Source of the DNA: Anoxybacter fermentans | GTDB lineage: Bacteria; Bacillota; Halanaerobiia; DY22613 | Length of the DNA stretch: 64,000 bases | Assembly (NCBI RefSeq): GCF_003991135.1 | Contig: NZ_CP016379.1 | Location: 744,001-808,000 of the forward strand | Direction: 5' to 3' | Shown here: positions 57,500 through 64,000 of the stretch, one piece after another | How the letters are laid out: the number at the start of each line of letters is the position of its first letter | How positions within the stretch are numbered: position 1 is the stretch's first letter | The notes under the pieces: model-generated | Seen by the model: only the letters and a program-made list of their open reading frames with translations | What the model was told of the DNA's origin: nothing | Database searches by the model: none | Translations under genes and position numbers: made by a program

Positions 57500-57613
57500 G
57501 TGATCTTTGCTCCGGTTATTGCAAAGTCTAAGGAGCCTATAGTAATCTTTCAACTGCTTTGGAATCCACTTCCTTTAACCACTGTAAACCTCATATTTAT
57601 GGTAACATGGTAG
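57500..57613 (+). CDS. Possible small ORF (37 aa)
   Basis: GTG start behind AAGGAGG. A hydrophobic peptide (VIFAPVIAKSKEPIVIFQLL). It lies between two hairpin terminators (CAGATT/AATCTG near 57451-57475; GGGGCCC/GGGTCCC near 57667-57687). Probably a gene fragment. The rest of 57690-57960 is AT-rich without a gene. Confidence 0.25.
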   Translation: MIFAPVIAKSKEPIVIFQLLWNPLPLTTVNLIFMVTW

Positions 57614-57965
57614 AAGAATTTTATGCATGTGAAATAAAGTTTTTCTAAACTATTTTATGGATAATAGGGGCCCTAATTTGGGTCCCTTTTTACATCTAAA
57701 TACTGCCCTTTCAGAATAAATAAGCATATGATTTTACTATAAAAAGCTAATTTTTTATTTCAAAAGAAATTTTTCAAATCATTATCTTCTATGATGAGAT
57801 CTTATTTCTTCTTCAATTTCACTAGGATGAAAATTGGCTTTTTGCAGTAATCATCATATTATTATTTAAATAGTCAAATGTTTATAAAGATATATTATAA
57901 AGTTCTGTTATAAAGTTTTGTAGTAACATTTATTAAGTTAATTTTAACTATATTATAGAAAAATC

Positions 57966-57995
57966 TTGACGGTATAAGTGATAAAATGATACAAT
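57966..57995 (+). promoter_or_regulatory. Promoter of the Spo0E-like gene
   Basis: TTGACG (57966), 18-bp spacer, TACAAT (57990), 44 bases before the ATG. Confidence 0.6.
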
Positions 57996-58038
57996 AATAA
58001 AAATTATTATTAAATATTTTAAAGACGGAGGATATTCC

Positions 58039-58215
58039 ATGTGTTTAGACAAAATTTTATTTTCAATAGAAGTTTTAAGAGAGAAGATGATGAATGCATT
58101 CAATGAAGGAGATTTTACTGAAGCACTTAGCTTGAGTCAACAATTAGATAAATTAATTGTTCAATTCCAAAAGAATTTAAACAATTCTAATTTAAGTACT
58201 GAACATGAATCCTGA
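58039..58215 (+). CDS. Spo0E-like aspartyl phosphatase (58 aa)
   Basis: A small two-helix protein with the family motif SxxLD: LSLSQQLDKLIVQFQ at residues 33-47, preceded by a first helix (ILFSIEVLREKMMNAFNEG). Spo0E proteins dephosphorylate Spo0A and delay sporulation. Length is normal. CGGAGG precedes the ATG. It supports a spore-forming or Spo0A-containing host. Confidence 0.75.
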   Translation: MCLDKILFSIEVLREKMMNAFNEGDFTEALSLSQQLDKLIVQFQKNLNNSNLSTEHES

Positions 58216-58490
58216 TTTATGCCTGATTTTTTGAAACAGTTTTTAGATTAATCAGGACGTTTAAGTAAAAATCTTTAAAAAGATTGCTTTACCTATATGT
58301 GAAAATTTAGATCTATTTTATGGCTACTGCCATTATTTTTCTATATTGCAGGAGGAAAAAATCTTAATTTTAAAAGAGGATTTTGACTAATAATGTTGAA
58401 TTTATCGTTGGATAGGGAAGTTGTATTAAGAGATGAATGAATCGACAGAATAAAATTGAGATATATTTTGCTAAAAGGAGTCGTTATAGT

Positions 58491-59819
58491 ATGATTTCAG
58501 TAGGGTTAGTAACATTAGGCTGTCCAAAAAATCAGGTAGATTCGGAAATTATGCTTGGTTTATTGGATCAAGCTAAATTTAACATTGTTGATAATCTAGA
58601 AGAAGCTGATGTAGTAATAGTCAATACATGTGGTTTTATTGAAAGTGCCAAACAGGAATCTATAGATACTATTCTAGAGTTGAGCCAATTAAAAGATTCT
58701 GGCCGGCTTAAATACCTGGTGGTTACAGGTTGCCTTGCACAAAGGTATTATGACGAACTCAAAAAAGAAATTCCTGAAATTGATACAATTTTAGGGACTG
58801 GTAATTTTGATCGGATTGTAGAGGTTATTGAGGAAGGGCTTAAGGGGCAAGATCTGGGTGGTATTATCCGTCCAAAGTTTGAATATCGTAAAGATCTACC
58901 CAGGATAATTACAACCCCAGGTTATACTGCATATGTAAAGATTGCCGAGGGTTGTAATAATCGCTGTAGCTATTGTATTATTCCCACTTTACGTGGACCA
59001 CTTAAAAGTCGTTCTATAGAAGATATTTTAGAAGAAGTAAAAGAGCTTGTATCTCGGGGTGTAAAAGAGATTATCTTAGTTGCTCAGGATACAACAGTTT
59101 ACGGGATTGAACGTTATGGACAACCAATGTTAGCTGCTTTACTCAGGAAACTGGTAGAGATAGATGGTATCCATTGGATCCGGATTATGTACTCTTATCC
59201 GGATTATTTAACTGATGAAGTAATTGAGATTATTGCACAAGAAGAAAAAATTTGTAAATATCTTGATTTACCGATTCAGCATGCTTCTGATCGTATTTTA
59301 AAATTAATGAATCGACCAACCCGACAAAAAGAAGTAGAAGCGTTAATCAAAAAGATTAGAGAACGAATTCCCGATGTGGTACTTCGAACATCACTGATTG
59401 TGGGATTTCCTGGTGAAACAGAAGAGGATTTCCAGCAGTTGGTTGATTTTGTCCGGAGAATACGCTTTGATCGTTTGGGGGTATTTACCTATTCTCGGGA
59501 AGAGAATACCCCTGCTGACCGGATGAAGGGTCATCTACCTGAAGAGATAAAAAAAGAACGCTGGAATAAAATTATGGCTATCCAGCGTGAGATTGCTCTA
59601 GAAAAGAATGAAGTAATGATTGATAAAGAGGTAGAAGTATTGGTTGAAGAGGTATATTCTGAAGAAGAGGGGATAGTCATTGGACGTACCCAATGGGATG
59701 CTCCCGAAATCGATAATCTTGTCTATGTTTATAACTGTCACGCACAGGTTGGAGATTTTATAATGGCAAAGATTGTGGATGCGCTAGAATATGATCTGGT
59801 GGGAGAGGAGATTAAATGA
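58491..59819 (+). CDS. rimO: Ribosomal protein S12 methylthiotransferase RimO
   Basis: 442 aa. N-terminal MTTase domain with TLGCPKNQVDSE, VNTCGFIESAKQES and TGCLAQRY (three Cys of the auxiliary cluster), then the radical SAM motif CNNRCSYC near residue 154, and a C-terminal TRAM domain (VEVLVEEVYSEEEGIVIGRT). It adds a methylthio group to a conserved Asp of S12. ATG 58491 is chosen because AAAGGAG is nine bases upstream; an earlier in-frame ATG (58437) lacks one. It overlaps pgsA by 4 bp. Confidence 0.95.
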   Translation: MISVGLVTLGCPKNQVDSEIMLGLLDQAKFNIVDNLEEADVVIVNTCGFIESAKQESIDTILELSQLKDSGRLKYLVVTGCLAQRYYDELKKEIPEIDTILGTGNFDRIVEVIEEGLKGQDLGGIIRPKFEYRKDLPRIITTPGYTAYVKIAEGCNNRCSYCIIPTLRGPLKSRSIEDILEEVKELVSRGVKEIILVAQDTTVYGIERYGQPMLAALLRKLVEIDGIHWIRIMYSYPDYLTDEVIEIIAQEEKICKYLDLPIQHASDRILKLMNRPTRQKEVEALIKKIRERIPDVVLRTSLIVGFPGETEEDFQQLVDFVRRIRFDRLGVFTYSREENTPADRMKGHLPEEIKKERWNKIMAIQREIALEKNEVMIDKEVEVLVEEVYSEEEGIVIGRTQWDAPEIDNLVYVYNCHAQVGDFIMAKIVDALEYDLVGEEIK

Positions 59820-60373
59820 ATTTACCAAACAAATTATCATTGTTACGGATTATTTTAGTACCGCTATTTTTGATTTTTTTGCTGGTTAAATTTAATATGC
59901 CTTATGGTGAATATGCTAAATATATTGCTATCTTTATTTTTGTTATAGCTGCTTTAACTGATAGTCTGGATGGTTATATTGCTCGAAAGCATGGTTTGAT
60001 TACTAAATTAGGTAAATTGATTGATCCACTGGCTGATAAGATGCTCATTTCTGGAGCTCTTATTGCGCTGGTTAGTCTGGGTGAGGTCAGCGCCTGGCCG
60101 GCATTTATTATCATCACCCGGGAATTTGCCGTGACCGGTTTGCGAGCCATTGCTTCAGCGGAAGGTGTTGTTATTGCTGCCAGTATTTGGGGAAAAATGA
60201 AAACCATTTCTCAAATTATTGCTATCTTAGCTGTTATGATTGATATCAGTATCTTTAAGATTCCATTTGATGCTCATGAAATTTTAATCTGGATTGCTAC
60301 TTTTATTACCATTATTTCAGGGTTAGATTATATGATTAAAGGTTGGCATATTTTGAGGAGTGAAAAACATTGA
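59816..60373 (+). CDS. pgsA: CDP-diacylglycerol-glycerol-3-phosphate 3-phosphatidyltransferase
   Basis: 185 aa with several membrane helices. The CDP-alcohol phosphotransferase motif is complete: D-G-x2-A-R-x8-G-x3-D-x3-D in DGYIARKHGLITKLGKLIDP then LADK. It makes phosphatidylglycerol phosphate in the inner membrane; the next gene's product removes the phosphate. It is joined to both neighbours by overlapping stop/start codons. Confidence 0.95.
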   Translation: MNLPNKLSLLRIILVPLFLIFLLVKFNMPYGEYAKYIAIFIFVIAALTDSLDGYIARKHGLITKLGKLIDPLADKMLISGALIALVSLGEVSAWPAFIIITREFAVTGLRAIASAEGVVIAASIWGKMKTISQIIAILAVMIDISIFKIPFDAHEILIWIATFITIISGLDYMIKGWHILRSEKH

Positions 60374-60819
60374 AAACTTTGGTAAAATGGTTGGGACTGG
60401 GTCTCGGAACTGGTTTAAGCCCAAAAGCTCCGGGGACGGTTGGTTCATTACTGGCTCTGGTAATTGCGGCCAATATAAAAATTGTGCATGCTTCTTACTT
60501 TCTTTTAATTAGTATCATTGCAGGTGTACTGATTTGTGAATTGACTGAAAGGGAGCTAGGATGCAAAGATGATAGCCGGATTGTCTTTGATGAGATGGTA
60601 GGTCAATGGATTGCAGTTGCCGGCTTCACTGGTTATTATCTCATTGCTGGTTTTATTTTATTTAGAATCTTTGATATTTTAAAGCCACCCCCTGTTCGTC
60701 AATTGCAAAAGTTTCACGGTGGGCTTGGAGTTATGTTGGATGATATACTGGCTGGTGGAATGAGCTGGGTTATTTTAATTCTAATTAAAAATTTGCTGTT
60801 ATTAGTACCGGTTTTTTAA
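60370..60819 (+). CDS. pgpA: Phosphatidylglycerophosphatase A
   Basis: 149 aa with SPKAPGTVGSLLAL near 20, the family motif IVFDEMVGQWIAV near 74, and FRIFDILKPPPVRQLQ near 100. It forms phosphatidylglycerol from the pgsA product. The start is TTG 60370, overlapping the pgsA stop. In many Firmicutes cinA and recA follow; here they do not. Confidence 0.9.
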   Translation: MKTLVKWLGLGLGTGLSPKAPGTVGSLLALVIAANIKIVHASYFLLISIIAGVLICELTERELGCKDDSRIVFDEMVGQWIAVAGFTGYYLIAGFILFRIFDILKPPPVRQLQKFHGGLGVMLDDILAGGMSWVILILIKNLLLLVPVF

Positions 60820-60836
60820 GACCGGTACTTTTATTT
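60804..60836 (+). terminator. Terminator of the rimO-pgsA-pgpA operon
   Basis: AGTACCGGT-TTTTTAAG-ACCGGTACT followed by TTTATTTTTT; it overlaps the pgpA stop codon. Confidence 0.9.
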
Positions 60837-60947
60837 TTTACGGGTAGATAAAAGGCAAATCGGAGTTAAAATAGAAAAAATGAGGTATAGTTAAAAATAT
60901 TGAGTTCGGTGTAGATAGTATGTCGTAATTTCTGATAATCAAAAACA

Positions 60948-60980
60948 GAACACTTGTTCGATTAAAAATGATGGTATAAA
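60948..60980 (+). promoter_or_regulatory. LexA/DinR-box-like palindrome and -10
   Basis: GAAC-ACTT-GTTC (60948-60959) matches the Gram-positive SOS box core GAACN4GTTC. TATAAA lies at 60975-60980, so the box would cover the -35 region. The next gene starts at 61114. Confidence 0.5.
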
Positions 60981-61113
60981 ATAAATTTAGGAAATAAATA
61001 TTTAATATTTTGTCTTTAGGCAACATAGATAGCCAGGAAGTATGTTAGAGCCATTGCAATAATTAGCCTACCTTTGCAGTACCTTATTATAAATTTAAAG
61101 GAGGTTTTTTGAG

Positions 61114-61566
61114 ATGGCTCAAAATCTGCTTAGTGTTAATCATCAACAGATTGTTGAGATGGAGGAAATGTTAGATAGGCTTGAGGAAAGGTTGCTAAAG
61201 TATGAAATAGAAGAAGAAATGGTCAATGAACTTGTGGAAATCGGATATTGGGCCAACGAATTACTTCAATCCCGAATTTCTTATAGAGAACGTCAGTCAC
61301 TGGTTAATTTGATTCAACGGGTCAGATATTTACAAATATTATATCTAGAAAGCTTTCTTAATTTGAGGGTCAACCAGCTTTCTCAAGAGTTAAAAGGTCT
61401 AATTTCTGATCAAGCTTGGCAGATTTATCTCAGATTGGATGAATTGAGAGGAATGGAGCGGGAGTTTTTTAAGGAAAAAGACTATCATTTGGATTTCAAT
61501 ACAGATTTATTAAATCTGGAACAGGAATTGATAGCGCGTCTTGTACTTCTTAAATTAACAACTTAA
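61114..61566 (+). CDS. Coiled-coil protein of unknown function (150 aa)
   Basis: Almost wholly helical and acidic (VEMEEMLDRLEERLLKYEIE; LQILYLESFLNLRVNQLSQE). No family recognised. AAAGGAGG precedes the ATG. It has its own terminator and, upstream, a LexA-like box, so damage induction is possible. It stands where recA would be expected in related genomes. Confidence 0.6.
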   Translation: MAQNLLSVNHQQIVEMEEMLDRLEERLLKYEIEEEMVNELVEIGYWANELLQSRISYRERQSLVNLIQRVRYLQILYLESFLNLRVNQLSQELKGLISDQAWQIYLRLDELRGMEREFFKEKDYHLDFNTDLLNLEQELIARLVLLKLTT

Positions 61567-61572
61567 GAATAA

Positions 61573-61607
61573 AAGGCCGGATGGGTGAGAAACCATCTGG
61601 CCTTTTT
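61573..61607 (+). terminator. Terminator
   Basis: AAGGCCGGATGG-GTGAGAAA-CCATCTGGCCTT followed by T-run. Confidence 0.9.
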
Positions 61608-61752
61608 AATGCCAGGGGAATTGTACAGTTATGGATAACATTCAGTCTTGTATCAACAAATTTTCCTATAAAATATTATAATTGAAAAAATTAAATATTA
61701 TTTATAGTAAAACTTATTTCGACTCTAAGATAGAATTTTTGCAAAAAATTTC

Positions 61753-61781
61753 TTGACAAGTATGTTGAATAAAGTTATAAT
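61753..61781 (+). promoter_or_regulatory. Orphaned consensus promoter
   Basis: TTGACA (61753), 17-bp spacer, TATAAT (61776). The next plus-strand coding sequence is the remnant at 62886; the IS debris between suggests that the promoter lost its gene start. Confidence 0.7.
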
Positions 61782-61869
61782 AAAGGTAAAGTGACTATAC
61801 CAAAATAAAGCTTAAATTATATTAAATGGAATAAACAAAGTACATTTTATCTTTCTGAAAGAATAGAAC

Positions 61870-62318
61870 CTGTTAAGTAAATATGAAAGATGAGCTTTAA
61901 AAATCGTAGTGTTTCCTCAATATTCAATTTTTTACTTTAAGCAGCTAGCAGCCAGGGTTTTCGTTGTTTGTCAGAATAGTTACATCCAGCAACTTGAGCT
62001 GGGGTTAGGTTATTTGGTGCAGAGTTAGGCCTAACATAATTATAAAAATAAATAAACATAAAGATAAGCTGATTAGCGGAAACAAAGTTATTAAAACCTT
62101 TACGTTGCTTATACCAATCTTTAAAAGTTCCAAAGAAAGATTCAATTATATTAAAAAGACTTTACTTGAATATGTTTTGAGCCATCAAAGATTGATTTGA
62201 TTGGTACACGATAAGCGGCTAATCTGTCAGAAACAATGGAATTTGGTTTTCCATGATACTTTTTAGCATCATGAAGAAGGATAAAGGCTTGTTTAGAATT
62301 ACGGTAAGGTGAGAGATA
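61870..62318 (-). mobile_element. IS6-like remnant, second copy (one end)
   Basis: Begins with the same end (CTGTTAAGTAAATATGAAA) as the element at 51964 and matches it for most of its left half, with a deletion near 62152. It stops abruptly at 62318 where IS3-like sequence begins. Confidence 0.8.
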
Positions 62319-62885
62319 TAATACTTCATATAATCACTTACAATATCATATACTTCCATAAAACTGTTAAACTTATTACGACTATAACATTTTTCTTCAA
62401 GTATCGAATGAAATGATTCTATATGGGCATTCATATTTGGTGTTTTTACAGGAATTCTTTGATGTTCCATGTTAATACCTTATATATGTTTTCAAATTCA
62501 TTAGAAATAAACTGGGGACCGTTATCTGTTCTTATTTTTGGTATCTTTATCCCTTTAATTAACTGTCTTATTCTCAACGAGTTCTTAAGAACTCTACAGG
62601 CATTTTTAGCAGTACATAGTAATCCTAAATGATAATCGATTACTTGACGATCAAAAACATCTATCAGTGATAATGGAAAGAAAAATTGCTCAGTACCATG
62701 TATGTAGCTATATTTTATATCTATTTCCTAGAGTTGATTTGATGAATCTATCTTATCCCTTTTTGTTAATCTTCGAGGGTATTTCTTTTTAACTTTACGC
62801 TGTGGTTTTAAGATATTTAGTTCCTTGCAAAGTCTGTAAACTTTCTTATGATTGATTTGAAGGTAATAATCTTGCTGAAGACATA
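62319..62885 (-). pseudogene. IS3-family transposase OrfB remnant
   Basis: Minus-strand pieces in several frames: INHKKVYRLCKELNILKPQR, KYPRRLTKRDKIDSSNQL, DIKYSYIHGTEQFFFPLSLI, PKIRTDNGPQFISNEFENIY and HQRIPVKTPNMNAHIESFHS. These are the middle and end of an IS3/IS150 integrase core (DDE with NGPQF and NAHIES). Both ends are missing. Confidence 0.8.
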
Positions 62886-63257
62886 CTGTTAATTTACGCA
62901 GTTAAAGTTGTAGCTAACCTTCCCGGTATCGGTATTACTCAACCAGATCATCAAGCATGGACTGATTCTCTGATTGATAGTGGGGATTATGATCTGTACA
63001 CCATCTATGTTGATACTTTGGATTACTTAATTGGTGTAAACCTGATAATTTCCGATTGGTGTAAGGTAACTCCAGTAAGAGCAGCTCCAGATTTTAATCT
63101 GTTCCTGTATGATCCAAGTGGAAACTTAGTTGCATCTTCTGAAGGAACTGAGTGTCAGGAAGATATTAAATTTTTCCTAACAGTGACCGGTACTTATACC
63201 ATCAAGGTTTACTCTTATAGTGGTGATGTCGATTACGTATTAGATGTAAGCAATTAA
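62886..63257 (+). pseudogene. C-terminal part of a secreted protein with PPC-like domain
   Basis: An open frame from the IS junction to 63257: DYDLYTIYVDTLDYLIGVNL, APDFNLFLYDPSGNLVASSE, and TVTGTYTIKVYSYSGDVDYV. This is the bacterial pre-peptidase C-terminal domain that follows subtilisin-like and other secreted proteases. The N-terminal part, signal and catalytic domain, is missing, cut off by the IS debris. Confidence 0.75.
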
Positions 63258-63271
63258 TAGAATAAAAATAC

Positions 63272-63336
63272 CTGAATCCGGTTTTAGGATTCAGGTTTCT
63301 ATAGAAAAAGGGCCTCTAGTGTAGGGGTCCTTTTTT
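63272..63336 (+). terminator. Two terminators
   Basis: CCTGAATCC-GGTTTTA-GGATTCAGG with T's (63272-63299), and AAGGGCC...GGGTCCTT with T-run (63308-63337). Confidence 0.8.
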
Positions 63337-63414
63337 ATTGGGTTAGTTAGGATTATTTTGAGATCGTTAAATTCCATAATTTACATAATGAATTGGCTGG
63401 ATTTCTTTCAAAAG

Positions 63415-63480
63415 CCATGCTATAATAGATTCCGATGAGAGGACTGGGTATAAAAGAGCATCAATTGCTCTTTTCTTTTT
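63415..63480 (+). promoter_or_regulatory. Extended -10 promoter and leader hairpin
   Basis: TGCTATAAT ends at 63426. About 30 bases later AAAGAGCA-TCAAT-TGCTCTTT with T-rich tail (63453-63480) looks like a terminator or attenuator before the next gene. Confidence 0.4.
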
Positions 63481-63537
63481 GTATTATCGAATACAGTAAA
63501 TGTAAATACAGTTTATTATTGAAAGGAGGACCTGAAA

Positions 63538-64000
63538 GTGTTCCTTAAAGGAATTCGTCCGGTGGTTGTTCTTATTGCATTGATAATAGGACTTGTTGTA
63601 ATTTTTGGTACTCAATATATGGTGCAAACAAAATTTTTGGAAGAGCCCTTTAAAAAAAAGGTCCTCTCTATTGACGGAATTGAAGATGTAAAATTAATTG
63701 AGACAGAAAATGGAAAACAAGTATATTTGATAATGAGGTCTGATGTAGAATTGAAAGATGCATTTCTGGAAGTGAACAGGCTTGCACAGGAGATGTTAAG
63801 TGGGCGGATTGAGATAAAGATTGAGAATCAGGTTTCTCAAGATATGAAAGAACTTTATAAGAGAATGCATTTTGTAATTTATGAGGGGATTGCCAGTGGA
63901 AAATTTACCTGGATGGCTGCTCAGCTTGAGGCTATTGGATTAGAAGCTCAGCTTCAGGATCTGGATGTTCAGGTTGATAACAACTTTGTATATGTAAAAA
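63538..64000 (+). CDS. Membrane-anchored protein, partial (runs off right edge)
   Basis: GTG start seven bases after AAAGGAGG. One N-terminal membrane helix (VVVLIALIIGLVVIFGTQYM), then an extracytoplasmic part of at least 120 residues, mixed alpha/beta (SIDGIEDVKLIETENGKQVY; FTWMAAQLEAIGLEAQLQDL). I do not recognise the family. The C-terminus is outside the window. Confidence 0.7.
   Translation, partial: MFLKGIRPVVVLIALIIGLVVIFGTQYMVQTKFLEEPFKKKVLSIDGIEDVKLIETENGKQVYLIMRSDVELKDAFLEVNRLAQEMLSGRIEIKIENQVSQDMKELYKRMHFVIYEGIASGKFTWMAAQLEAIGLEAQLQDLDVQVDNNFVYVK

Overview
The window looks like the chromosome of a low-GC, Gram-positive, probably spore-forming anaerobe. The evidence is AT-rich DNA, strong AAAGGAGG ribosome binding sites, a Spo0E-type gene, and the rimO-pgsA-pgpA cluster. 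A Halanaerobiales/Clostridia host is my guess, not something the sequence proves. About three quarters of the window is one large siphovirus-type prophage whose left end lies outside.

1-16.4 kb, early region. A partial CI-type repressor faces left across a divergent promoter/operator. To its right come small regulators, an actin-type partition cassette (ParM, ParR and a TGTAATACA iteron centromere), a replication initiator with palindromic repeats inside its gene, a recombination-type protein, a HIRAN-RecQ helicase, a tRNA-like gene, SSB, an orphan DndC-like protein with a Cys-rich partner, and many small zinc-ribbon and HTH proteins. A partition system inside a prophage suggests a phage-plasmid lifestyle or ancestry.

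16.5-45.5 kb, late region. A sigma/ArpU-like late regulator is followed by terS, terL, portal, Mu-F-like head protein, scaffold, decoration, lambda E-type capsid protein, connectors, tail tube, the G/GT frameshift pair (slippery GGGAAAG), a 1,510-aa tape measure and a 1,787-aa tail protein. Next is the most unusual locus: a tail protein carrying about 60 aromatic/His-X-Asp triads, then a radical SAM/SPASM enzyme and a DUF483-like protein. Holin, amidase and a second holin end the operon. My reading is that the phage post-translationally modifies its own repetitive tail fibre.

45.5-49.7 kb, lysogenic accessory cargo. It holds a probable type I toxin-antitoxin, a duplicated module of a small membrane peptide plus an excisionase-like HTH, a four-repeat CRISPR array without cas genes, and a TPR protein followed by two small exported peptides (Rap/Phr-like). 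This ends at a 3' fragment of tRNA-Leu(UAG), probably attR.

49.7-57.3 kb, a decayed second element. It has an integrase pseudogene, an IS6-like remnant, an S41 peptidase, a truncated C39 bacteriocin-exporter, other broken genes, a degraded group II intron, and a second tRNA-Leu 3' fragment.

57.3-64 kb, host chromosome. It carries a Spo0E-like gene, rimO-pgsA-pgpA, a coiled-coil gene behind a LexA-like box, a surface-protein gene destroyed by a chimera of two IS remnants, and a partial membrane-anchored protein at the right edge.
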